NCBI RefSeq assembly: GCF_023973825.1
Contig: NC_090127.1
Location: forward strand, 1,846,501-1,910,500
Length of the DNA stretch: 64,000 nucleotides
Direction of reading: 5' to 3'
Origin: Plasmodium brasilianum
Taxonomy: Eukaryota > Apicomplexa > Aconoidasida > Haemosporida > Plasmodiidae
Made by a program: the position numbers and the translations under genes. Shown here piece by piece: positions 52,601-63,679 of this stretch; positions within the stretch are counted from its first letter, which is position 1; every line of letters starts with the position of its first letter. The notes under the pieces were generated by a model, which was given only the letters and a program-made list of their open reading frames with translations, was not told the origin of the DNA and ran no database searches.

Positions 52601-52796
52601 ATTTCTTAATGATATCATATACATCCTTTTCAAGACTTTCACAATTCGTATCTTCATTTATTGATATTTCCCCAAAATCATCATCAAAATGCTCCAAAAT
52701 TTTATCGCTAACATAATGACACTTATTACATACAAACTGTCCTTCTTCTAACCTAAACTGTGTATGTCCACAAACTGTACATGTTGGTTTTTCCAT
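37693..52796 (-). CDS. Giant zinc-ribbon protein resembling TAF1B/Rrn7 of RNA polymerase I, four exons, one frameshift (~4827 aa if restored)
   Basis: Exons are 52796-38554, 38389-38275, 38010-37931 and 37737-37693. The junctions fit in phase; the 3' exons encode YSAVLLHQNTSYLK, HLCVMMCLLIKAFSSYLD and ACKEIERAFNWFNQ. The N-terminus has one zinc ribbon, CTVCGHTQFRLEEGQFVCNK plus CHY (Cys-x2-Cys, x13, Cys-x2-Cys), as at the start of TAF1B/Rrn7. Later helical stretches (NLYSLINDLIYKFQLPN; YYLAAACVIISCKLY) resemble cyclin folds of TFIIB-like factors. TAF1B/Rrn7 is part of the factor that brings Pol I to rDNA promoters. Most of the protein is low-complexity insertion, including five tandem-repeat blocks. 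The long frame stops at 40704, just after a 22-A run; the -1 frame continues to the first donor. The family call is moderate, and other zinc-ribbon proteins are possible. Confidence 0.6.
40738..40759 (-). other. Frame break in poly-A run of the TAF1B-like gene
   Basis: The coding strand has 22 A here. The incoming frame ends soon after at 40704. The frame one base back is open from the run through 38554 and includes CNSSSSENNNVNNIFKKRKK just after the run. No splice donor is needed. One extra A would unite the two frames. Confidence 0.85.
42237..42470. repeat. 18-bp coding repeat (QMNHTD / QMSQTD type) in the TAF1B-like gene
   Basis: About thirteen copies of an 18-base unit encoding six residues such as QMNHTD and QMSQTH on the minus strand. 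The repeat is in frame. Confidence 0.85.
46160..46265. repeat. 24-bp coding repeat (DKDKEGNV type) in the TAF1B-like gene
   Basis: Four to five near-identical 24-base units encoding DKDKEGNV on the minus strand. Confidence 0.85.
47625..47870. repeat. 21-bp coding repeat (NNEDVCG / NNEDVYG type) in the TAF1B-like gene
   Basis: About twelve near-identical 21-base units. The Cys and Tyr variants alternate regularly over the upstream half, suggesting expansion as a 42-base double unit. Confidence 0.88.
50782..50940. repeat. 24-bp coding repeat (EGPMEELV type) in the TAF1B-like gene
   Basis: About seven 24-base units encoding EGPMERLV or EGPMEELV on the minus strand. It is unusually G+C-rich for this genome. 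Confidence 0.88.
51528..51685. repeat. 18-bp coding repeat (TSNKAD type) in the TAF1B-like gene
   Basis: About eight 18-base units encoding TSNKAD on the minus strand. The inner copies are virtually identical, which indicates recent expansion. Confidence 0.88.
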
Positions 52797-53997
52797 TCTG
52801 TGCCAATCGGATATGTCTTATGCGGTAGGTGTTATTTGTCATATGTTACATGCCCATATTTTTCGACCACACATGTGGATGAACCCATCATATAAACATA
52901 TATGTATGCCCCTTCACAAATGCTTATCCTACATACAAGTGTGCATATCTATACAAATATGGAGTATATGTCAGTTATATAGTTCTATTCACACTAGATC
53001 TTTCTGCATACTCGACAGTTGTGCACTGTAATGCTGAATATATACATTCATACGTATATATGTACTTATGTGGACGAATGAAACACAATGCTTAAGCTAC
53101 CACATTAACAATTGTTGCTCCAATTTTTTTTTTTTTTGGGTAAAGTAGTTATCAATTAATTCTCCTAATTTATTTAATTAGTGGTATATTAAAGAAAATA
53201 TTAGTATTCTGTTTATAAGGAAAACAAATGGAGGTTGAAAGGCATAAAAAACATTATATATGGAATATTGACATAAGTATGGCCAAGTCTACACAAAATG
53301 GCATGTATACTCTCATGTATACAGTACATGTACAACTATATCTACTTTGTGTTCTGTACTTAATTATGTACAAAATGTTAAGGAAATTTTTAAATGTACG
53401 CATATATATAAGCATATATATATATATATATAATGTAAGGAAAATTCTTAGAACTTCTCTATTCCATGTCAAAAAAAAAAAAAAAAATGGAATAACATTT
53501 GTAGCATACATTATTCTTTGTTATTCAGTGTCATAAAATAATGATCACATAAAAATAATCGTTTGGCGAACTAGCCAACTTTTACAAACAAAAAATTAAG
53601 TTGAATTTTTTTCCCATTTTTTCATTAATAGAGGAAACAAGAATTTTTAAAAGAATGATAAATACGTAAGAACAAATAAGGATATATTAAGAAAAAAAAA
53701 AAAATAATAAAATAATAATGAGGCGTAGAAGAAAAAAACTAACGTAGATGAACTTTTCTTAAAAAGTGTCAAAGAGACATAATTTTTTGACAGTTCTACT
53801 GTATGAACTAAGAATAGCGCCAAAAATATGTTGTATATGTACATGTGCGTGTGTATGTATGAATATATATATGTATACATTAAAACATATTAGAAAAAAA
53901 TGTACAAATAAAAGCATATAATAAAAAGCATAACTAAAAGCACATGTAAAAACATGGATAAAAAGCCGTTTTCTTAACGAAATGTTAAGTAATTAAC

Positions 53998-54028
<31 letters not shown>

Positions 54029-55013
54029 TATCTTCAAATGATGACAATTTTATCTTATTTTTTTTAAGGTATTATTTAGCAAAGTTAAAGGGACGAAAAT
54101 AAAGCAATGTATGCGTAATATATAGCTTATAAACGTTTAAATAGAACTGCTCCACTAAAGATGTTTTAAAAATAGTAGCTTGGCTTTTTAAAAAGTTGGA
54201 ACATACAAAAAAAGGAACGTGCTGCGAACGATTGCTTCTTTTTTTTTTTTTTTAAATACCTTCTTTGCAAAATTAAGACGTTTATTTTGAGGATTGGTAA
54301 TTATATAAGAAAAAATTTAAATGCAGAAGGGAAAGAGTTGAACAAAAAAAAAAAAAAAAAATTCTTTAAACGCTTCAAATGCTTCAAATGCTTCAAATGC
54401 TTCAAACGCTTCAAATGCTTCAAACGCTTCAAATGCTTCAAACGCTTCAAATGCTTGAAACACTTTAAATGCTTCAAACACTTTAAAAAACGTGTTCGAA
54501 TTATTTACATGAATTCAGACAAATGGAAAAGTCTACCATGGCAATGATCAAATCATTAAAACGGTAAACATTTCTCCAGAATAGAAAAAAAAAGGAAATA
54601 CATACACGTAAATATATAGGCACATACATATATACATACATATATACATACATATATACATACATATATATATACATATATACACACATATATCCATGCA
54701 TATATCCTTACCTATATCCATATGTACATCAAATGCGGGAAATTTTTTTTTAAAAAGGGTAATATGTAACCTGCTACGAGCATTGAATAAATTAAATGTC
54801 ATATAAAAAGGGAAAAAAATAAAAAATAAAATAAATACAGCAGGAAAAATAAGGCTGATATAACCAATGGACAAATTTAATTGATGATAATATAAAACGA
54901 AACAAGGAAATTAATAAGAAAGTGGAGAAGTAAGTACGTACATGAACATGACATAAAAAATTGAAACCGATGGTGTACATACGTGACATACCAAATTAAT
55001 CTCCTTCAAATTT
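52797..55013. other. Intergenic region between two head-to-tail giant genes
   Basis: Promoter side of the TAF1B-like gene and 3' side of the TFIIIC-like gene. It holds a poly-A run at 53999-54024, TACATA repeats at 54620-54690 and a 9-bp array at 54364-54490. A possible small minus-strand gene with a first exon at 55033-54992 is described in the findings. Confidence 0.55.
54364..54490. repeat. 9-bp tandem repeat (CTTCAAATG / CTTCAAACG)
   Basis: About fourteen 9-base units. It produces open frames on both strands (FKCFKRFKC on plus, AFEAFEAFE on minus). No start context or neighbouring exon supports translation. Confidence 0.85.
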
Positions 55014-58000
55014 TCAGAGAACTTGCAGCTCATGGTTGCAAAATGGACACTGCTTGAAGAGGAAATATTTTTTAAAAAAGCAATTTTCGGTAGTGATAAA
55101 ATAATAGCAAAAAGAACAAAAATATATGAAGTTTATACGAATTTGTAAATTGAATGTTAACGTAGAATTTTCTTCATCAAATATTTGTTTACTCATATTT
55201 GTTACAATACATATGGTCGGTAATGTAAGATAATTTCTGTATATACAACAAAATGTTATCATACATTTATTAAATATATGCTTATTTTTACATATATAAT
55301 AATTATTATATAAATTCGATATGCATACCTTTCCACAAAGAAGGCAGCTTACTTTAAAATATAATTTCTCAAATATATAATGATCAATATGTAACATACT
55401 CATTTTACTTTGTACTACTTCATACATTAAAACAAGGTACTTTTCAAAAGTGATTGAATCAATTGTAATATTTTGTATATGTAATAATTCGCATGTTTGT
55501 TCTATATTTGTCTTATTCTTATCATCTTTTGCATAAATTTCCCAGAAAAATTCAAATATTCTCGTTACTTCATTTGTTTTGTTTGCCTCCTTATTCATTT
55601 CCTCCTCTTTTCCTTCATTCATATCATTATTTAATATATCCTCTGAACAAATAAAGATATAAAATAAGTAATAAAAATTAAGCAATATTAGTAAATAAAA
55701 GTAATCCATGTTATTTTTTCTTATATTATAATTTACGTTCACATACACATTGGTGTTATTTATTCGTAATGTATTTAACATAATGTAAAGTGTTTGACAC
55801 AGATATATATTTACGTAAATATCTAGCGAAAAACTAGTATTCCCCTTGTCATTATCTGTTCTTGTCTCATTTAATATTACATTAATATACTTCTTTATTT
55901 TGTGCACATAGTACAAGCATTTCTGTAATGGCAAGCAGTTGGTCGGAACAATATTGTCCTCTTTCACTACTTCTCTATTATTGCTACTGCTGCTGATGTT
56001 GTTATTACTATTGATGTTGTTATTACTATTGATGTTGTTATTACTGTTAATGTTGCTATTACTATTGATGTTGTTACTGTTAATGTTGTTATTACTATTG
56101 ATGCTATTATTGTTAATGTTGCTATTGCTATGGCCATTTCTAATGCTATTACTACAACTGCTACTACCGCTATGCACATATTCTACACCAAGTACGTGTG
56201 CTTCACCTCCTTGGCTGTCCTCTTTGCATACACACCCAACACATTCGCTGTTACACGTTGCGTCCTGCTTCTCACCCTGCTGAGATAGCCTTACGTCATA
56301 TTTCCCCCCATCGGATGGGTAAATATACCTAAATTTCTTCCTATACTTTCTTGTATTTTTATTAATTAAAAAAAAAGTAATGTGAGAACTGAAATTGTCA
56401 TTACTAAGGCCATATGTCTTTAGACAAAAATTATACATGTAGATAAAAAATGAACATGAAATAGTGTAATAATTTCTTATATTAATTAATTCATAATTTT
56501 TCAAAAAGGTATTTTTTGTGCATTTTTTTTTGGCTATAAAGGGAAACAATTCCTCTTTACACATTTCGTTGTATATTAAATGAAAAAAAGAAATACATGT
56601 ATGAACATAATTATTTTGAAAATAATTTAAGACTTTGAGAAAGTAATAAAAATTCATTTTAATTTTTTTTTTATTTTTTTTTTTTTTATTTTCCTCTAAT
56701 TCAAAATTTTGTACACACTTGAAAATATTTTCATACGTAACGTAATCTTTTATAATATTTAAAAAATTGAAATGACTATGTAGATCACTACAGCTCATTA
56801 AATTTTTGTCATTTATTTTATTCTCCTTTTCATTTATTCCAACGCCATTATTTTTTTTATTTATTAAAAATAAGTCATAAAAGCCAAACAAAATATATTT
56901 ATATTCAAAAAAAAATGTTTTATCCTCTCTTTGAGTAAATAAATTTACATGTACATTTTTTAATATATCATGAAAATATGCTTCACCATATTGTGATATG
57001 ATCACATTTTCCCTCTCTTGGTTTTTTGTATTATTTAAATCGTCTTCTCGGAAGGTGGAATATTTGCCTTGGTTATTTATCTTATTAAACAATGAACTAA
57101 TTCGTTTTAAAAGCTTGCTGATCGCTTTAACATAATTAATAATTAAACACTGATTGTTTATGGACATACTTATATTTTCATACTTCTTTTCTTGAAAATA
57201 TATGTAAATTATATTCTTAAAAGAACTCTGTTCAATGTTGTATAATATTAAATTATTGATTTTTTTTTTTCTTTTTTTTTTTTTTGATTTTTTATTACTT
57301 CTTCATTAAAAGGAAAGAGTAAAGGTGTGAACAAAAGTTTTCTACAAATATCTCCGTTTTTCATTTTTTCATTCTCACTTAAAAAAAATTCAAACTTTTG
57401 ATTTTTAAATGAGCATATATAATTATACTTTTTGACACAGAAATTTTGATAAAAGCATATGATTTCAAACAGTATGAAGCTTTTATTTCGGTTTTTATTT
57501 TCATTGTACTTTTCAAAATTGTATTTATTTATCACAATATTGCATATCACATTCTTAGCACTCTTGTAATTTGAGAAAAAGTCGTCTGAGTTGGAAATAA
57601 TATCACTTGACATGGTATCCTTGGAGACGATTCCATCTGCTGCGTTTAAATTTAAGGTGCTAACATTTGCGGTGTTTACATTTTCGACATTTACATACGC
57701 ACCCGCTCCATTTGTACTACCTCCATCTGAGGAAGAATAACTGACTAACTCCATATCTACCCCTCCTTTTTTCCTCCTCAAAGTTATTACTAAGAAATCA
57801 CATTTACACGTAATTATAACAGACGTGTATTTATATACGTTCTCGTGGGTATATTTGTAACGGTCTTTTTTATTTTGATAAATGTCTGTACTTTGCATAT
57901 CACTGAAAATATGATTGTTGTCCTTATTACAGTTATTCGGGTTATAATCTTCCTGTACTTGTTTTTGATTTCCACATGATACACAAATTAGAGAGTCATT

Positions 58001-60381
58001 TAAAACAGTTCTGCTCTTTTCATATGTATTATTTTCCTCCCTTAAATACCTTACTTTATTTTCTCGTTTTTTTATATTTCTTAAGGCACTTTTTGAGCTT
58101 TCATCAAAATTGTTATTTTTACCTGTCTCATTAAGGTCAATTTTATCATCACATTTATTAAATGAGAAAACGCTACGAGCTATTAAGGCATGCAAATATT
58201 TCGAATTAAAATTTATTACATTTATTTTTTTGTATGTACACGTCTTATTTAACTGAATGCGATAATATTTATTTACATTAATATTAAAAGTATTTTCAAA
58301 AAAGATACTACGTAGTTCTAAATTACAAATAAATACACACACAATTCCTTCGTTTGACAAGCAAAATATAGTAAAAGTATAAATTTTTTTTTTTTTTCCA
58401 TTTTCACTTTTCTTTAATTTGGTAAAATAAATATTGCGTATGTAATCATTTATGGAAAGATTTTTAAAAAGGAAAACGCACAAGAGCTTACAACTCAAAC
58501 CATAATATAAATTATTTATAAAAAAGGTATTGGTCTTGAATATATTTTTGTCTACATTATTTAAATTGAATTGTTTATTACACAACTCTAGTTCTTCAAA
58601 ATAGGGGAAAAAAGCCTCATTGTTAGCACTACTGTACGCGTTATTGTTATCGGAATTTTTATTGGCATTGTTATCTGCATTGTTATCTGCATTGTTATCT
58701 GCATTGCTATCTGCATTGTTATCTGCATTGCTATCTGCATTGTTATCTGCATTGTTATCTGCATTGTTATCTACATTGTTATCTGCACTGTTATCTACAT
58801 TGTTATCTACATTGTTAGCATCATTATTACCGCTACTATTATAATTATATATGACCATTAAAAATAAATTATTCTTCACATATTTTATACATAAATTAAA
58901 CGTCAGGATATATTTTTTTTTGTCTTTTCTTATATATTCATATTCAACAATAGTACTTTTTGAAAAATAGTAATCATAATAATATGAGGAATAAAAATCA
59001 ATATTTTTAAACATGCACTTTTTTACACTTAATTTTTGTTCTCTTAAGTATTTTGTTCCATTTGAATATTTAAAAAAAGGATATTCTTCAAAGCTCCTTT
59101 TTTCGTTCGTATTGTGCGTTGAGTTCATTTTTACCATAATGCCCATTTCATCCAATTTGTCCACTTCATCCACTTCCTCTATTTCGAATATGTCAACAAG
59201 GTTAGCACTATCCTTATAATACTGTACAAAACATTTGTTAAAATTTAAAATTTCAAAAAATAAATTAAATTTACGCCCCTTAATATATCCAAAAAGTACG
59301 TCATTTTTTCTGTTTGTTTGCACAAAGACATAATCGCTCGAATTTACATCCGGTACATGTTCGAAATAATTCTTTATTTCCTTGGCTATTTTTTCGTTAA
59401 GTGTTAAAAATAGCTTTTTCACGAAATTCACTTTTTTAAATCTGCAGGGAGGGGGGAAATAATAAAAAAAAAAAAAAAGGAAAAAAAAGGATAAATAGTA
59501 AAACAGCAAAACGGAGAAATAACAAAACAACGAAACAGAGAAATAGCAAAATAGCCAAACAGCACAATGGACAGGGTATGTGAACAAATTTGGGCATGAG
59601 CACTATTAGGAAACTGTCTTAAGGCTAGTACACACATGGGCTTAAATTACATTTGCATCATTTTAACTTGTTAACAGTTCATTCAACTTCAACCCTTTAT
59701 ATTTTAAGCAAACATCTGTACATATATATATGCGCATATAAATGGGCTCACACAAAAAGATTTCACAAGCGTACCCATACATACATAAATACATACATAA
59801 ATATATATACCCACACACACATATGTACACTCTTACATTTCTATGTGCTCCACCCTCTCGATGGCCTCTAAAATAAATTCCTGCCTCGAATAATAATTTC
59901 CGCTTTTCTCTTCTTGTGATTCAACATTTACATTTGAATATTTCTTCAAGTAATTTAAATAGTCAGAAATGTTTATATTTATGTGCGAATAAACATTTAA
60001 ATAAATATGAGGACAAAATAATGATTTCGAATCGAATAAGTGATAAAAATTACTACTCTGAAGTAACAGCTCTTTTTCATTTAATTGTAAATTTGTTTGA
60101 TTAAAATCAAAGTAAGTGTTCCCCTTTTTTACTAAATATCTTTTATAACGCAGAATTGAAGAAAATATGATAAAATTTCTCTTCTCGTTCTTAATTAATT
60201 TATTATCTTCTTCCTCAACATCATTATTTTCCCTATCTCTTATATTGTTTTCATCATTTAATTTGTTATTATATTCAAAAGAGAGCTCATTAATGTTGTC
60301 ATTTTCATTTAATTTATCGCGTTCTTCAATATTATCACAAATATTTCTTCCTTGTTCTTCCTCTATTCGGCTTATTTGCAT
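55014..60381 (-). CDS. Large protein with a TFIIIC-like C-terminal zinc domain, two exons, one frameshift (~1657 aa if restored)
   Basis: Exon 1 is 60381-59837 (the first ATG is 60381; a GTG lies just upstream) and ends AT|GTAAGA. Exon 2 is 59441-55014, after an acceptor in CCTCCCTGCAG; AT+A gives Ile. The last 110 residues hold paired cysteines: CLLCG, then YYICKNKHIFNKCMITF, then CSFC and CPFCNHELQVL. This layout resembles the zinc-finger domain of the TFIIIC 90-kDa subunit (GTF3C4), which has WD40-like blades before it. The N-terminal half here is rich in beta-like segments (VFVQTNRKNDVLFGYIKGRK; TIFCLSNEGIVCVFICNLEL). The suggested role, Pol III promoter recognition, is inference. Asn-rich repeats lie at 58620-58830 and 55975-56110. 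The frame breaks in poly-A at 57285-57260. Confidence 0.6.
57260..57285 (-). other. Frame break in poly-A tract of the TFIIIC-like gene
   Basis: The coding strand has A14-G-A11. The incoming frame ends ..KKKSII with a stop at 57248. The frame one base back is open from the tract to 55014, starting INNLILYNIEQSSFKN. One extra A would restore continuity. Confidence 0.85.
58650..58830. repeat. 12-bp coding repeat (Asn-Ala-Asp-Asn) in the TFIIIC-like gene
   Basis: About fourteen units of TTATCTGCATTG encode NADN/SADN on the minus strand. Confidence 0.85.
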
Positions 60382-61355
60382 TATCACTTTATTTATATAC
60401 TTATAAATTTATTTATTCACTTATTCATTTATTTATTTTATTTTATTTTTTTATTTATGCCGCTGGCCTCTATCCGTTTGAAGAAAATATTTATCACCTA
60501 CTACTTGAAGCGAACTGCTTATTCCTTAATGTTTAATTTCTTCCGTTTCCTATTTCAATTTATTCTTTCTGTGATACTACAACCATTTTACTACATCACA
60601 TCAGCCGTGTGCTCCTTTTCAAAAATTGAAAAAAAAAGAAAAGAACTAATAAGCCAATAAACTAGTTATGAATTCTTATTAACGTCTGTTCAGATGGTTT
60701 AATTCGATTTAATTAAATACGATTTGAAATGCGCTCTATATTATATATTTAATAAAGTAAATAAAACACCAAAAAATCTTTTACCATATTACAAGTACAA
60801 ACATGAACGAATTATATGTATGTGTTTAATGCGTACGTTAAGTCTGCTTCATTACCTACGTAGAAATACAGAACTATTTACAACTATTTAAAATACGATT
60901 CCAATTAATAATAAATGAAAATGCTTACAATAAAAAAGGAATAAATATTTTTATTGTAACCATATCCATGAAATTTATCTTATATTTTGTACTACAAAGA
61001 AAATGGGTATTAAAGAATAGCTCATGAAGTGAATATGTTGTAATTTTATTAAAAAAAATTTAATGACAAAAAATTAGGGTAAGGCGAAGGAGGTTCCCTT
61101 CTAGGCTTGTGGACTGTATAATACGTGGACACATATATACAACAATAACACATACTTAACGAGAATTATATAAAAAAAAAAAAAAAAAAAAAGAAGAAAG
61201 GAAAGAATGGACTGAAAGAAAGAAAATCACGAGGAAAATATAATAAAAAGAAAGCATACAGAACTCTCAGTCGGTGAGTTTAAATTAGGTTTAAATTAGG
61301 CCTAAATTAAATGGTAGAATTAACACGAAAAAGGTAAAATAATAAAAGAACAAAA

Positions 61356-61397
<42 letters not shown>

Positions 61398-62470
61398 AAA
61401 AAAAAGAAAAATGTAAAAAGAAAAAAGAAAAAAGAAAAAAGTAAAAAGAAAAAAGTTAAAAAAAATTGATTTTCATTGCATAATTCCTATTAAAAAATTT
61501 TATTAAAAAAAAAAAAAAAAAAAGCTACAAAAAGGGCTTGATACAAATTCTCCTTAAAAAGTTCTTATTTTCTTTTTTTATGAGTAAAAGAAAAAAAAAT
61601 ATAGCTTAAAAATAAATATTTCTTTTCGTGTTATATCTAGAACAACTACCTTTTAAGCAAAAGTACCGCACACAATAAAGAATACGTGTGTTGGGGAGGG
61701 GGGGGTAAAACTCAATAACACTTTTTGAACGAGGTGACAAATTACATGGTTTTATGTTTACAGGAAAAAGCTTCGTAAATATTATGAACTCGAATAGTGT
61801 ATATATAATATATATATATATATATTATATATATATTATATATATATGTGTATGTATGAGCACATTTTAAATATCGATATCCATTTGTCAATTGATTCTT
61901 TTATAATTTCTGGAACTTAATATTGGGCTTTAAATATAAGTGTGAACTTTTAGCGGTAAGTTTTTAGCTTTTACTTTTCCTCTTTCCCCATTTTCATAAA
62001 TAAAAGAATGCATAAAAATAAGGTACATTAAAATGTAAAAAGGGCTTTACACAAAAAAAAAAAAAAAAAAAATTATATATATACATATATGTATAGGATG
62101 CGACAGGAAATGCAGTTAACGAGGCAATTTCTTTTTTCCTTTTTTTTTTTTTTCTTTTGCCCCATCAAGTTTACGTTTATTCCTCTTTTATTTCGAAGTT
62201 TTATATTTTTCTTTTATTTTTCAAAAAGATTAAAACATTAACACGTAATAGGGTATACATTTATGTAATTTTATAAATGTATTTTCTTTTGTTTAAGCAT
62301 ATACATATTTGCGTGTGTAAATGTTGTGAGTAGTACATATATTTTTAGTACATATACATACATATACATACATAAATATATGTACCCATATGTACATATA
62401 AAACATATATATATGTAAATGCAAATATATTTGTACACCCCAGTCACCTGTACTTTTATAAGCATTAAAC
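60382..62470. other. Divergent promoter region between the TFIIIC-like gene and VIT
   Basis: It contains a 39-base poly-A run (61357-61395), a G-rich patch (GGGGAGGGGGGGG, about 61694-61706), TATATA tracts near 61800-61850 and poly-A/poly-T blocks. No gene is seen; the open frames at 60407-60660 are Leu/Phe-rich chance frames. Confidence 0.6.
61357..61395. repeat. Poly-A run of 39 bases
   Basis: An intergenic homopolymer followed by further AAAAAG units. Confidence 0.9.
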
Positions 62471-63679
62471 ATGGCGAACAAGAAAGCGGAGGCAGCTCGA
62501 AAGGCATTTTACGATGACGATGTAGAAAAGTCAAAAGAAGCACATGATTTTTATCATACTTTAGATAAACATGGAGAAAACCATAGTCTTGATAAAGACA
62601 ATTTGAAAACAATAATTTTTGGAAGTCTAGATGGAATAATTACAATATTTGCTATAGTGTCAGGTTGTGTAGGAGCCAAAATAACACCTGCACAGGTCAT
62701 AATTATTGGTATTGGTAATTTATTTGCAAATGCAATTTCTATGGGCTTCAGTGAATATACAAGCTCAACAGCACAAAGAGATTTTATGTTAGCTGAAAAA
62801 AAAAGAGAAGAATGGGAAATAGAAAATTGCCCATCAGAAGAAAAACAAGAAATGATTGATATTTATATTAATAAATATAAATTCGAAAGTGAGGATGCAA
62901 GAAATTTAGTTGAAATAACTTTTCGGAATAAAAATTTTTTTCTTGGACATATGATGTCAGAAGAACTAGGACTTATTGTTACAAATGAAGATAAAAATGA
63001 GTCTCTAATTAAGGGAATTATCATGTTTTTAAGTTTTTGTGTCTTTGGTTTAATTCCCTTATCAGCTTATATAGCATATACAGTATTTTTTGAATATACA
63101 GATTATAACACTTCCTTTATCGTGGTTTTTGTTTCAACATTAGTAACTTTATTTATTTTAGGCTTATTTAAGGTACTTCCAAACTTTTACGTGCTTATGT
63201 TTGTGTGCGGAACTGCTACAACTTGAGGACATACGTGCACACGCTGATATATATACATATTCCTGCATATATATACGTGAACATATTTGTACTTACGTAT
63301 AGATACATGTACATACATACATCTACGTTTACATACTTGTACCTATTTATACCAACATATACGTACATGTACACATACATGCCTGTGTTCACGTACATGT
63401 ATATATTTGCATACGCCCCTACACGAGTACATAATTTTTACCACATTTGTACATAATTTTTATCACATTTGTACATAATTTTTCCACATTTGTACATAAT
63501 TTTTCCACATTTGTACATAATTTTTACCACATTTGTACATAATTTTTCCACATTTGCAGTCGCAGTTTACGAATCAGAAGCCTATTAGCTGTGCCCTTTG
63601 CATGGTCTTCAATGGTTCAGTTGCGGGAATGGTACCGTTTTTATTAGGAATAGTTCTTAAAAATAACATAGCAGACTAA
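62471..63679 (+). CDS. VIT: Vacuolar iron transporter (VIT), two exons (273 aa)
   Basis: VIT moves ferrous iron into a storage compartment, protecting the parasite from iron excess. Exon 1 (62471-63172) ends LGLFK|GTACTT; exon 2 (63560-63679) starts SQFTNQKPISCAL and ends LKNNIAD. The junction is phase 0, and the total of 273 residues equals the P. falciparum length I recall. Family features are visible: the first helix IIFGSLDGIITIFAIVSG with its conserved Asp, the second helix ending SMGFSEYTSS, the cytosolic metal-binding region rich in Glu (KKREEWEIENCPSEEKQEM; GHMMSEELGL), and three later membrane segments, the last GSVAGMVPFLLGIVLKNN. The intron carries a tandem array next to its acceptor. 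The start ATG follows a TATA-rich leader. Confidence 0.96.
63428..63557. repeat. 21/22-bp tandem array inside the VIT intron
   Basis: Six copies of GTACATAATTTTTACCACATTT, some one base shorter (TTTTTCCACATTT), run directly into the splice acceptor CACATTTGCAG. The unit's T run and terminal CACATTT look like a duplicated polypyrimidine/acceptor segment lacking the AG. Confidence 0.9.

Noticed and set aside
54287..54547. Plus-strand frame encoding a Phe-Lys-Cys repeat
   Set aside because: It is produced by the 9-bp tandem repeat and a poly-A run, and has no supporting exons or natural flanking sequence.
60407..60660. Plus-strand frame just upstream of the TFIIIC-like gene
   Set aside because: Leu/Phe/Tyr-rich, overlapping the presumed promoter and the start region of the minus-strand gene, with no recognisable motif.
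63428..63557. Spaced repeats resembling a CRISPR array
   Set aside because: The copies are directly adjacent without unique spacers, lie in a eukaryotic intron, and the genome is nuclear.
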